Below, in pieces: positions 17,738 to 24,485 of a stretch of 64,000 bases of DNA. The first letter of the stretch is position 1; every line of letters begins with the position of its first letter. The translations under genes were made by a program, and so were the position numbers. The DNA comes from an uncultured Clostridia bacterium (GTDB lineage: Bacteria; Bacillota; Clostridia; Oscillospirales; Ruminococcaceae), in contig CANQCL010000010.1 of NCBI GenBank assembly GCA_947589215.1, forward strand, positions 1 to 64,000, in the 5' to 3' direction. Below the pieces are notes generated by a model, which ran no database searches, had not been told where the DNA came from, and was given only the letters and a program-made list of their open reading frames with translations.

Positions 17738-17782
17738 ATTATACACAAAAATCTGTGCATATTCAATATGTAATATTGCACA
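17738..17782 (-). promoter_or_regulatory. Promoter and inverted repeat of cassette B
   Basis: On the minus strand, TTGAAT (17766-17761) and TATAAT (17743-17738) lie 17 bp apart. TGTGCA (17754-17759) and TGCACA (17777-17782) form an inverted repeat overlapping the -35 region, and GTGCATATT recurs at 17812-17820. This differs from the GTCGAC operator of the other two cassettes, in step with the different regulator type. Confidence 0.6.
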
Positions 17783-17848
17783 AATTTTTTATAAATTATT
17801 ATGTTTATTAAGTGCATATTATAAAATTTGAAAGGTAGTATTGTATAT

Positions 17849-18061
17849 ATGTCTATAAAATTTGATAAGTTATTTAGTTTAATGAAAAAAAGAGAATTAA
17901 GTACATATAGGATAAGGCAGGAAAATATTATACCTCAGGGTACATTAACATCATTAAAAAATAATAAAAGTGTAACTACTGATACAATAGATAAACTTTG
18001 CAAAGCTTTGAATTGCCAGCCCGGAGATATTATGGAATATGTTGACGAAGATGAAAACTAA
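17849..18061 (+). CDS. XRE/Cro-type HTH regulator, cassette B
   Basis: 70 residues from the ATG at 17849, preceded by GAAAGG; an upstream TTG in frame overlaps that site. The helix-turn-helix is clear: FSLMKKRELSTYRIRQENIIPQGTLTSLKNNKSVTTDTIDKL and then CKALNCQPGDIMEYV, the YozG/Cro-like ending seen in short phage and mobile-element regulators. It is divergent from the GLS gene at 17703. An acetyltransferase-like gene follows 24 bp downstream and may be co-transcribed. Confidence 0.88.
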   Translation: MSIKFDKLFSLMKKRELSTYRIRQENIIPQGTLTSLKNNKSVTTDTIDKLCKALNCQPGDIMEYVDEDEN

Positions 18062-18085
18062 TATTTAATATAAGGAATTAGAGCT

Positions 18086-18469
18086 ATGTTAGAGATTTTA
18101 CAAACAAAAAACAAAGAAAATTACAAAGATAAAATAACAGAGTTGGGTCTTGATTTTGATACGACCTTTGTTGTAGATGCTACCGACAAGGGGAGTTCTA
18201 TCGGGTTCGGCATATACCATTTCGGTATTGACGAGGAGTATGCACCTACAGTAGAAGTGGATTTTGTTCAGGATAATTCAGACATTATGCTGTTTGACGG
18301 TATAATACGCTCGATATTGTTTCTTGCGATGATGAAAGGAATAGATAAGGCAAGGTTTAATATTTCACAAACTGATACACTTTCAAAGCTGGGTTTTGTG
18401 CAAAATAATTATAATTGTCTTGACTCTATTACTAAATTTATGTCTAAATGTAAAAGTTGCGAAAACTGA
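18086..18469 (+). CDS. Small GNAT-like protein
   Basis: 127 residues. The layout (GFGIYHFGIDEEYAPTVEVDFV, then FDGIIRSILFLAMMKGIDKARF, then LSKLGFVQN) matches the C-terminal two thirds of small GNAT N-acetyltransferases: a beta strand, a helix that contacts acetyl-CoA, and the 'xxLGF' strand. The usual Q/RxxGxG/A acetyl-CoA loop is not obvious, so activity is doubtful. It lies 24 bp behind the XRE gene of cassette B and may be its cargo. Confidence 0.55.
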   Translation: MLEILQTKNKENYKDKITELGLDFDTTFVVDATDKGSSIGFGIYHFGIDEEYAPTVEVDFVQDNSDIMLFDGIIRSILFLAMMKGIDKARFNISQTDTLSKLGFVQNNYNCLDSITKFMSKCKSCEN

Positions 18470-18480
18470 CAGTTATATTC

Positions 18481-18509
18481 TTGTCAAATAAGAGAAATTG
18501 TAGTACAAT
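18481..18509 (+). promoter_or_regulatory. Promoter of the carboxyltransferase operon
   Basis: TTGTCA (18481-18486) and TACAAT (18504-18509) with a 17-bp spacer, about 60 bp before the ATG. Confidence 0.65.
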
Positions 18510-18568
18510 AGTAATTATGAAAACTTTGCCTTTCGGCTTAATACTTATAAACGAATGGAGGAAAATCA

Positions 18569-19918
18569 ATGGCTAAGGATTCTATCTCACTTTCTGCTAG
18601 AGATAGGCTGACACATTTGTTTGACGGCGGTGAGTTTACTGAGCTTGACGCATATGCAAAGGTATCGGATAATCTTTCTGGAGTAATAACTGCATACGGT
18701 TATGTAGACTCTAACCCTGTTTATGCCTTTGCTCAGGACATATCTGTTAACGACGGCGCTTTAACAAGGGTTCACGCTGAAAAGATTTCTAAAATATACG
18801 ATATGGCGGCAAAGACAGGGATCCCTGTTGTAGGAGTTTACGATTCCTTTGGGGCAGATTTGAACGACGGTATTTCCGCAATGACATCTTATGGTGAGCT
18901 GATACTTAAAGCATCTAATCTTTCCGGAGTTGTACCGCAGATTTCAGTTATCGCAGGAACCTGCGCAGGAGCAAGTGCAATTTTGGCGGTGTCGGCAGAT
19001 TTTGTAGTGATGTCAAAGAAAGCCGAACTGTTTATAACTCCTAACACAGATGTTAAGGACTTAGCGCAGAATGCGGCTGAAAACGGAACGGCGTCTCTTA
19101 TTGCAGAGAACGACGAGGATGCTATAGAAAAGGTAAAGGAGATTTTGCAAAAGCTGCCTCAGAATAATTTGTCTCCTGTTCCGATGTTTGAATTTAACGA
19201 ACCTGACGGGGTATATTCTGATAACGCTGAGGATATAGCAAAGGCTGTCTGCGATTTAGAAAGCGTAATTGAGTTGTCAAGCGATTTCGGCAAGGCAAGT
19301 TATACTGCTTTGGCTTCTATGGGCGGAGCAACGGTAGGTATTTGTGCAACCAATAAGACAAACGACAAGCTAACTTCCTCTGATTGTTCAAAGATTGCAA
19401 GATTTGTCAGAACCTGCGATGCTTTTGCAATTCCGATAATCACGTTTGTAGACACAGAGGGCTTTGACAACAGTGAGTGCGCAAACAAATCGGGTGCTGT
19501 TTTGCAGATGGCAAAGCTTGCGTCCGCATATGCTGAGGCTACGACGATAAAGATTTCTGTAATAACAGGCAAGGCTTACGGACCGAGTTTTATAACGCTA
19601 GCAGGCAAAGGCTCAAACGCAGATTTAGTTTTTGCTGTAGATAATGCGGTTATCTCTGCATTAGAACCTTTAGCGACAGTTGAGTTTTTAAGTCACGATA
19701 AGCTAAAGGGAACAGACGATTTAGCTAAGTCGAGAGAGGCTCTGGTTGATGAATACATTAAAAAGGAAGCGTCTGCACAAGCTGCCGCTGAAAAGATGTG
19801 TATTGACGGGGTCATATCGGTAAGTGGTATAAGGAAGACTTTGGTTAATGCTATAGAAATTATGGCAGGCAAGAGAGTTTCAAGGCTTCCGAAGAAGCAC
19901 AGCAACAGCCCGTTTTAA
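18569..19918 (+). CDS. Divergent biotin-dependent carboxyltransferase subunit (12S/MmdA-like)
   Basis: 449 residues, shorter than the ~510 usual for MmdA or transcarboxylase 12S. Two crotonase-like halves are visible: ARDRLTHLFDGGEFTELDA and SGVVPQISVIAGTCAGASA in the N half; ARFVRTCDAFAIPIITFVDTEGF, AEATTIKISVITGKAYG in the C half. The family's first oxyanion motif SGGAR reads SFGAD here, and the second, normally GPCAGGAVYSPA, reads GTCAGASAILAV, so the acyl-CoA site is atypical. A biotin carrier gene follows 26 bp downstream, then an OadA-like 5S gene. The three match the parts of a soluble transcarboxylase or oxaloacetate decarboxylase. Confidence 0.85.
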   Translation: MAKDSISLSARDRLTHLFDGGEFTELDAYAKVSDNLSGVITAYGYVDSNPVYAFAQDISVNDGALTRVHAEKISKIYDMAAKTGIPVVGVYDSFGADLNDGISAMTSYGELILKASNLSGVVPQISVIAGTCAGASAILAVSADFVVMSKKAELFITPNTDVKDLAQNAAENGTASLIAENDEDAIEKVKEILQKLPQNNLSPVPMFEFNEPDGVYSDNAEDIAKAVCDLESVIELSSDFGKASYTALASMGGATVGICATNKTNDKLTSSDCSKIARFVRTCDAFAIPIITFVDTEGFDNSECANKSGAVLQMAKLASAYAEATTIKISVITGKAYGPSFITLAGKGSNADLVFAVDNAVISALEPLATVEFLSHDKLKGTDDLAKSREALVDEYIKKEASAQAAAEKMCIDGVISVSGIRKTLVNAIEIMAGKRVSRLPKKHSNSPF

Positions 19919-19944
19919 ATAAATAATTGATAGGTGGTTTTTAT

Positions 19945-20298
19945 ATGAAAAGGTATAACATAACTGTAAACGGAAAGACATATGACGTAGCCGTTGAGGA
20001 GACAGGCAGTGATTCTGCTGCGGCTTCATCAGCGCCTGTTCAGACAGCGTCTCCTGCACCTGCTCCGACTGCTCCTATTGCAGACGGAACAAAGGTATCT
20101 GCGCCTATGCCTGGAACTATACTTGACATTAAGGTTTCGGTCGGAGACACAGTTTCAGAGGGTGCGCCTTTATTCGTTCTTGAGGCAATGAAGATGGAAA
20201 ACGACGTCAATGCTCCTTGCTCCGGAAAGGTAGTCAGCGTTAATACAACTAAGGGTTCAACTGTTGAGACTGGAACGGTGCTCGCAGTAATAAATTAA
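19945..20298 (+). CDS. Biotin carboxyl carrier protein
   Basis: 117 residues from the ATG at 19945 (AGGTGG upstream). N-terminal strand MKRYNITVNGKTYDVAVEE, an Ala/Pro/Ser linker (about residues 22-50), and a C-terminal biotinyl domain with EAMKMEN, whose central Lys is biotinylated. The short N-terminal strand plus Ala/Pro linker is the glutaconyl-CoA/methylmalonyl-CoA decarboxylase gamma or transcarboxylase 1.3S type. It should carry CO2 between the 18569 and 20432 products in the cytoplasm. Confidence 0.94.
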   Translation: MKRYNITVNGKTYDVAVEETGSDSAAASSAPVQTASPAPAPTAPIADGTKVSAPMPGTILDIKVSVGDTVSEGAPLFVLEAMKMENDVNAPCSGKVVSVNTTKGSTVETGTVLAVIN

Positions 20299-20362
20299 TA
20301 ATTGACAGTTGACAGTTGATAATGGATAATTAATTGTCAATTTTTCATTGTCAATTATCCAT
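20297..20362. repeat. AT-rich dispersed repeat (TTGACAGTTGATAATGG type)
   Basis: Inverted AATTGACAGTTGACAGTTGA-like and TTGTCAATTTTTCATTGTCA-like units form a long hairpin between the carrier and OadA genes. Same family as 13936-13999. Confidence 0.78.
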
Positions 20363-20431
20363 TTAAAATTGTTCTTTATTAATTACATCTTAATTCTATT
20401 TTCAATTCTACTTTTGAAGGAGTATTATTAT

Positions 20432-21829
20432 ATGGCTAAGGTTAATATTACAGAAACAGTATTAAGAGACGCTCATCAGTCGCTTATTGCAACAAGAATG
20501 TCGATCGACGAAATGCTGCCTATTTTATCGACAATGGATAAGATAGGTTATCATTCGTGCGAGGTTTGGGGCGGAGCAACTTTTGATTCATGTCTTAGAT
20601 TTCTTCATGAAGACCCTTGGGAAAGACTTAGAACAATAAGAAGGGAAATGCCAAATACAAAGCTTCAGATGCTTTTCAGAGGGCAGAATATGCTCGGCTA
20701 CCGTCATTACGCCGACGACGTTCTTGAGTATTTTGTTCAGAAGACTGTTGCTAACGGAATTGATATTATCAGAATTTTCGATGCTCTTAACGATATAAGA
20801 AACCTAGAAACTGCGGTGAAAGCCGCTAAAAAAGAGGGCGCTCACGCACAGATCGCTATTTCTTATACGTTGGGAGACGTTTTCACAGACGAATACTATG
20901 TTGATTACGCAAAGCGAATTGAGGCAATCGGCGCTGATTCAATTTGCATAAAGGATATGGCGGCACTGCTTACACCTTATGCTACCGAAAAGCTTGTAAA
21001 GGCAATAAAGTCAGCAGTTAAGATTCCGCTTCAGTTACACACTCACTATACATCGGGACTGGCTTCTATGTGCCTGTTGAAAGGAGTTGAGGCAGGCGTT
21101 GACGCTATCGACACTGCAATGTCGCCGCTTGCGTTGGGAACTTCTCATGCGCCTACTGAGTCAATGGTTGCGGCTTTGCGTGGTACTGAGTACGACACAG
21201 GTTTAGACCTTGTTAAGCTCAATGAAGTAAGGGATTACTTTATGACGCTTCGTCAGAAGTATCTTGACAGCGGTCTTCTTGACCCTAAGATGCTTGCTAC
21301 AGATGCTAATGCGCTCATTTATCAGGTACCGGGCGGAATGCTTTCCAATCTGCTTTCGCAGTTAAAGCAGGCAGGCAAGGAGGATCAGCTCAACGAGGTT
21401 TTAAAGGAAGTTCCAAGAGTTAGAAAGGATTCAGGTTACCCTCCGCTTGTTACGCCGACATCTCAAATTGTGGGAACGCAGGCTGTGTTTAACGTAATTA
21501 TGGGCGAGAGATACAAGACTGTAACTAAGGAGTTCAAGGGACTTGTAAAGGGTGAGTACGGCAAGACTCCTGTTGCGATTTCTCCTGAGTTTCAGAAAAA
21601 GATTTTGGGTAATGAGAAGCCTATAAACTGCCGTCCTGCCGACTTAATAGAGCCTGAGCTTGATAAGCTTAGACAGGAATGTGCTGAGTGGATAGAACAG
21701 GACGAAGACGTTTTGAGTTATGCGCAGTTCCCGAAGGTTGCTCCAAAGTTCTTTGAGGAGAGACGTGATAAAAAACTGGGTATTGATATGGCTCATTCAA
21801 ACAAAGAGACTAAGGTACACCCAATTTAA
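20432..21829 (+). CDS. oadA: Oxaloacetate decarboxylase alpha / transcarboxylase 5S subunit
   Basis: 465 residues from the ATG at 20432 (GAAGGAG upstream); the frame upstream encodes low-complexity residues. ITETVLRDAHQSLIATRM with the metal-site Asp, FRGQNMLGYRHY, RIFDALND, LHTHYTSGLA and ATDANALIYQVPGGM are the hallmarks of the pyruvate/oxaloacetate carboxyltransferase TIM barrel and conserved carboxylase domain; HTH supplies zinc ligands. It ends without a fused biotin domain, consistent with the separate carrier at 19945. No membrane beta subunit is in the window, so a sodium-pumping decarboxylase is not shown. Confidence 0.93.
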   Translation: MAKVNITETVLRDAHQSLIATRMSIDEMLPILSTMDKIGYHSCEVWGGATFDSCLRFLHEDPWERLRTIRREMPNTKLQMLFRGQNMLGYRHYADDVLEYFVQKTVANGIDIIRIFDALNDIRNLETAVKAAKKEGAHAQIAISYTLGDVFTDEYYVDYAKRIEAIGADSICIKDMAALLTPYATEKLVKAIKSAVKIPLQLHTHYTSGLASMCLLKGVEAGVDAIDTAMSPLALGTSHAPTESMVAALRGTEYDTGLDLVKLNEVRDYFMTLRQKYLDSGLLDPKMLATDANALIYQVPGGMLSNLLSQLKQAGKEDQLNEVLKEVPRVRKDSGYPPLVTPTSQIVGTQAVFNVIMGERYKTVTKEFKGLVKGEYGKTPVAISPEFQKKILGNEKPINCRPADLIEPELDKLRQECAEWIEQDEDVLSYAQFPKVAPKFFEERRDKKLGIDMAHSNKETKVHPI

Positions 21830-21871
21830 GAGGTTATAGATTAGAATTTATATTATAAACAGAGGTATAAG

Positions 21872-21914
21872 AAAAAAGCGTTCGGAATTTTAGATTTTTC
21901 CGAACGCTTTTGTT
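21872..21914. terminator. Bidirectional terminator
   Basis: AAAAGCGTTCGGAA pairs with TTCCGAACGCTTTT. It lies between convergent oadA and the TSCPD/malic enzyme operon and can serve both. Confidence 0.9.
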
Positions 21915-21922
21915 GTTTAATA

Positions 21923-22165
21923 CTACAAGCTTTGTTCCAATGCCTGCGCTAGCTGTGCAGGGCAGGATGTTCCTCTGCCGCCGCAGTCAACGTCTTTTAA
22001 AAGTTCGATTACGTCCTTGACCTTCATTCCCTTTGCAAGCCTTGCAACACCTTGTGTGTTGCCCGAACAGCCGCCGACAAATTCTACATTCTTTACAATT
22101 CCGTCCTCAACCTCGACGTTTATCTGTCTGGCGCAAACTCCTTTGGTTTTGTAATTAATAGTCAT
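21923..22165 (-). CDS. TSCPD domain protein (four-Cys family)
   Basis: 80 residues. Four Cys (GVCARQ, GGCSGN, VDCGGRG, TSCPAQL) and the order ITVEV-GGCSGN-ARLAKGM-CGGRGTSCPDQL match the TIGR03905-type TSCPD proteins, related to the C-terminal domain of some ribonucleotide reductases and likely to bind a metal. It starts 3 bp after malic enzyme's stop on the minus strand, so the two are co-transcribed. Function unknown. Confidence 0.9.
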   Translation of the reverse strand: MTINYKTKGVCARQINVEVEDGIVKNVEFVGGCSGNTQGVARLAKGMKVKDVIELLKDVDCGGRGTSCPAQLAQALEQSL

Positions 22166-22168
22166 ATA

Positions 22169-23359
22169 TTATTCCTCCTCAATTTTTTTAATTTTTGCAA
22201 CTCCGCTGTCTATTGCCGCGTGTGCTACTGCCTTTGCGACAGCTTTAGGTATTTTTCTGTCAAAAGCATTAGGCAGAATAAAATCTGCACAAAGCTCATC
22301 ATCGCTTACGCATCCGGCTATCGCCTTTGAAGCTGCCATTTTCATTTCCTCGTTAATGTCGCTCGCCCTAACGGCTAACGCACCTTTGAATATTCCCGGA
22401 AAAGCTACCACATTGTTTATCTGATTGGGAAAGTCGCTTCGACCTGTTCCTACAATGAATGCTCCTGCCGACTTTGCCTTGTCGGGCATTATTTCAGGAG
22501 TAGGGTTTGCCATAGCGAATATAATAGGCTTGTCATTCATTGATTTAACCATTTCTTCTGTAACAAGATTCGGCTTAGAAACTCCTATAAATGCATCTGC
22601 GCCTTTCATTGCGTCGGCAAGGCTTCCTGTTATACAGTCTTTGTTTGTCAGCTTGGCAAGCTCCTTGTGAGCATCGCTCAGCGTTTTGTCAGTTCTTGAA
22701 ATTATTCCGTTAATGTCTACCATTATTATATTGCCCACTCCGAGTGATAATAACAGCTTTGCTATTGCAGTTCCTGCTGCGCCTGCCCCGTTTATGACAA
22801 GCGTCAAGTCCTCTAGCTTCTTTTTTGACACCCTGCACGCATTCATAAGCGCTGCGCCAACAACTATTGCCGTTCCGTGTTGGTCATCATGGAAAACTGG
22901 AATATCTATTCGTTCTTTTAGCTTTTTTTCAATCTCAAAGCATCGGGGAGCTGAAATATCCTCAAGATTTATACCGCCAAAGCTGTCTGAAATAAGCTCA
23001 ATAGTTCTTACAATTTCATCAACGTCCTTTGACTTTACGCAAATAGGAAAAGCGTCAACATCGGCAAATTCTTTAAAGAGCGCACATTTGCCCTCCATAA
23101 CAGGCATACCTGCAAGACCGCCTATGTCGCCAAGTCCCAAAACGGCAGTTCCGTCTGTTATTACGGCAACCAGATTAGAACGTCTTGTAAGTTCGTATGA
23201 AAGCTCGGGGTCTTTTCGAATTTCAATGCAGGGACGTGCAACTCCGGGAGTGTATGCGTGAGATAGATCGTCAGAGTTTTCTACCTTGACCCTTGACACG
23301 ATTTCGATTTTGCCGTTCCATTCCTTATGCTTTTTTAAAGATGATTCCATTATGTCCAT
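22169..23359 (-). CDS. NAD(P)-dependent malic enzyme
   Basis: 396 residues, the short bacterial type without the phosphotransacetylase-like extension. LSHAYTPGVARPC, TDGTAVLGLGDIGG, DISAPRCFEIE, PVFHDDQHGTAIV and INGAGAAGTAIAKL (Rossmann nucleotide loop) are all present. It decarboxylates malate to pyruvate and CO2. The neighbouring oxaloacetate-handling enzymes on the other strand place a C3/C4 node here. GAAAGG lies before the ATG. Confidence 0.95.
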   Translation of the reverse strand: MDIMESSLKKHKEWNGKIEIVSRVKVENSDDLSHAYTPGVARPCIEIRKDPELSYELTRRSNLVAVITDGTAVLGLGDIGGLAGMPVMEGKCALFKEFADVDAFPICVKSKDVDEIVRTIELISDSFGGINLEDISAPRCFEIEKKLKERIDIPVFHDDQHGTAIVVGAALMNACRVSKKKLEDLTLVINGAGAAGTAIAKLLLSLGVGNIIMVDINGIISRTDKTLSDAHKELAKLTNKDCITGSLADAMKGADAFIGVSKPNLVTEEMVKSMNDKPIIFAMANPTPEIMPDKAKSAGAFIVGTGRSDFPNQINNVVAFPGIFKGALAVRASDINEEMKMAASKAIAGCVSDDELCADFILPNAFDRKIPKAVAKAVAHAAIDSGVAKIKKIEEE

Positions 23360-23412
23360 TGTTTATTTACCTTTCGCATTATGATTGTTTATTACAAATA
23401 TTAAAGTTGTGC

Positions 23413-23440
23413 TTGACATATTTAAAATGTGTGTTATAAT
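23413..23440 (+). promoter_or_regulatory. Promoter of the antitoxin RNA
   Basis: A near-consensus pair, TTGACA (23413-23418) and TATAAT (23435-23440), 16 bp apart. The RNA should start near 23448 and end at the hairpin by 23535. Confidence 0.82.
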
Positions 23441-23447
23441 ATACATA

Positions 23448-23535
23448 TAAAAGGGTACTGCAATAAGCGGTTTCTCCCTCAAAATTACTTGTGTAGAAAC
23501 ACCGTAACTTGTGAGGTTGGCGGTGTTTCTTTTTT
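23448..23535 (+). ncRNA. Candidate type I antitoxin RNA
   Basis: A strong promoter and a terminator hairpin (AGAAACACCG 23495-23504 with CGGTGTTTCT 23521-23530, then T5) bound an ~85-nt transcript without an ORF. It runs convergently into the 3' part of the toxin transcript encoded on the minus strand at 23552-23641, so overlapping 3' ends can pair, as in txpA/RatA and bsrG/SR4 of Bacillus. Its 5' end (GGGTACTGCAATAA...GCGGTTTCTCCC) repeats the 5' end of the toxin mRNA. Confidence 0.7.
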
Positions 23536-23694
23536 ATGTATAATAGTTAAGTTACTTTTTACGATAAAAAATGTTGAAACATAGTGTGACAACACTGATA
23601 ATAATACTCGTATATATAAATAATTCCGAATACGTTACCATAGCTATCACCTCCCGTCTCGGGAGAAACCGCCCACCACATTATTGCAGTACCC
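23453..23694. repeat. Long-range inverted repeat bracketing the toxin locus
   Basis: GGGTACTGCAATAA plus GCGGTTTCTCCC (23453-23478) is repeated inverted at 23661-23694, where 8 extra bases separate the two halves. In the toxin mRNA the 5' and 3' ends can therefore pair, a known way to keep such mRNAs silent. Confidence 0.88.
23552..23641 (-). CDS. 29-residue hydrophobic toxin (holin-like, type I)
   Basis: The ATG at 23641 is preceded by GGGAGGTGATAGCT, an excellent ribosome-binding site. The peptide starts MVTYSELFIYTSIII, continues through one transmembrane segment and ends in the basic tail YRKK. The MVTYSEL opening and size match the small putative holin-like toxins of Firmicutes (family knowledge). 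The site GGGAGG is masked in a local hairpin (CTCCC-GAGAC-GGGAG), as expected for translational control. Promoter, antisense RNA and inverted repeat all agree with a type I toxin. Its likely target is the cell's own membrane. Confidence 0.8.
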   Translation of the reverse strand: MVTYSELFIYTSIIISVVTLCFNIFYRKK

Positions 23695-23700
23695 AAAATT

Positions 23701-23729
23701 ATTTTACAGTATTTCTGTAATTTTGTCAA
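23701..23729 (-). promoter_or_regulatory. Promoter of the toxin gene
   Basis: Minus-strand TTGACA (23729-23724) and TAAAAT (23706-23701) with a 17-bp spacer. Transcription would begin near 23694, at the start of the inverted repeat, leaving a ~50-nt structured 5' leader. Confidence 0.78.
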
Positions 23730-23849
23730 CTGGGAAGTTAGTATGGTTTTGCTTCATTATCCTTTTAGTAGTAAGATGCAAGAGGCTAGAGGCAAGAGCC
23801 TATTTTTATAGAGTTATGCTATTAATATCTTGCTTCTTTCCTTTATCTA

Positions 23850-23881
23850 TTATCCATTGTCAATTATCAATTATCAATTAT
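23850..23881. repeat. AT-rich dispersed repeat at the edge of cassette C
   Basis: TTATCCATTGTCAATTATCA and further ATTATCAATTA units overlap the 3' end of the ribbon-helix-helix gene at 23874. Upstream at 23772-23800 is a GCAAGAGGCTAGAGGCAAGA unit of the 17349 type. Confidence 0.75.
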
Positions 23882-24065
23882 TATTGTCTCTTTCAATAGC
23901 CTCGCTAACTGCTCGATTGAGAAACTTATTCAAAGTACCGTCATGTGCCTTAGCGTGAGCTACAATATTTTCTTTTTCGCCTTTTGGAACTTTCATTTCC
24001 AGTCTATCATAGTGATTTTTAGTATACTTTGTATTTGCTCTTATTTTTGCTTTACTCGCAGGCAT
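23874..24065 (-). CDS. Small ribbon-helix-helix DNA-binding protein, cassette C
   Basis: 63 residues, about 70% identical to 13747-13941: MPASKAKIRANTKY, YDRLEMKVPKGEKENI, DGTLNKFLNRAVSEAIERD. AAGGTGG precedes the ATG, as in cassette A. It diverges from the GLS-family gene at 24258 across a 190-bp region containing the GTCGAC operator. Probably an autoregulatory repressor or antitoxin. Confidence 0.82.
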   Translation of the reverse strand: MPASKAKIRANTKYTKNHYDRLEMKVPKGEKENIVAHAKAHDGTLNKFLNRAVSEAIERDNNN

Positions 24066-24178
24066 ATTTTTACCACCTTAAATAAATCTTTTTATATTTT
24101 TTGATTAAAATATATCATATTTGTACATTATAGTCAATAAACATAAGCAAATCAATTAATATTTAGTTGTTTTGACTA

Positions 24179-24207
24179 TTGAATTTACAACGTCGACATT
24201 GTATAAT
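24179..24207 (+). promoter_or_regulatory. Promoter with embedded palindromic operator, cassette C
   Basis: TTGAAT (24179-24184) and TATAAT (24202-24207), 17-bp spacer. CAACGTCGACATTG (24188-24201), an imperfect palindrome around GTCGAC, fills the spacer end, at nearly the same place as the palindrome in cassette A. Confidence 0.68.
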
Positions 24208-24257
24208 ATAGTTACATTAATATAATATAAAATGTTAACAAAAGGGAAGTGACTTCA

Positions 24258-24479
24258 ATGGGTAAAACAATTACACAAAAAATAGTAACTGATATAGAGG
24301 ACATAAAATATGAATCTGACACATTAGTTGGTTTATCAACAGTTCTTACATCATTTTGTGAATCCGCTTTATATGATGAAAATATATTAAATGTATTTGT
24401 AATTTTAATGGAAGAAACATTTAAAATGCAGGATAAATGCAATGCTCTTATGAAATTTGCACATGATGAAAAAAATTAA
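24258..24479 (+). CDS. Small helical protein, GLS family copy C
   Basis: 73 residues from the ATG at 24258, with AAGGGAA ten bases upstream. It has DTLVGLSTVLTSF and ILMEETFKMQDKCNALMKFA, aligning with copies A and B. The nucleotides before the ATG (GTGACTTCA) echo copy B (GTGACATCA). The most divergent of the three. No domain is recognised; partner of the ribbon-helix-helix gene at 23874-24065. Confidence 0.72.
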   Translation: MGKTITQKIVTDIEDIKYESDTLVGLSTVLTSFCESALYDENILNVFVILMEETFKMQDKCNALMKFAHDEKN

Positions 24480-24485
24480 AAATGT

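Noticed and set aside
22686-23261. A 191-codon plus-strand frame opposite malic enzyme
   Set aside because: Antisense shadow of a strongly conserved enzyme. No start signals or recognisable domains.
23453-23694. The long inverted repeat as a simple MITE or a small IS
   Set aside because: The segment between has two good promoters, a terminator and a toxin-like ORF with a near-perfect ribosome-binding site. A type I locus explains these features, a MITE does not.
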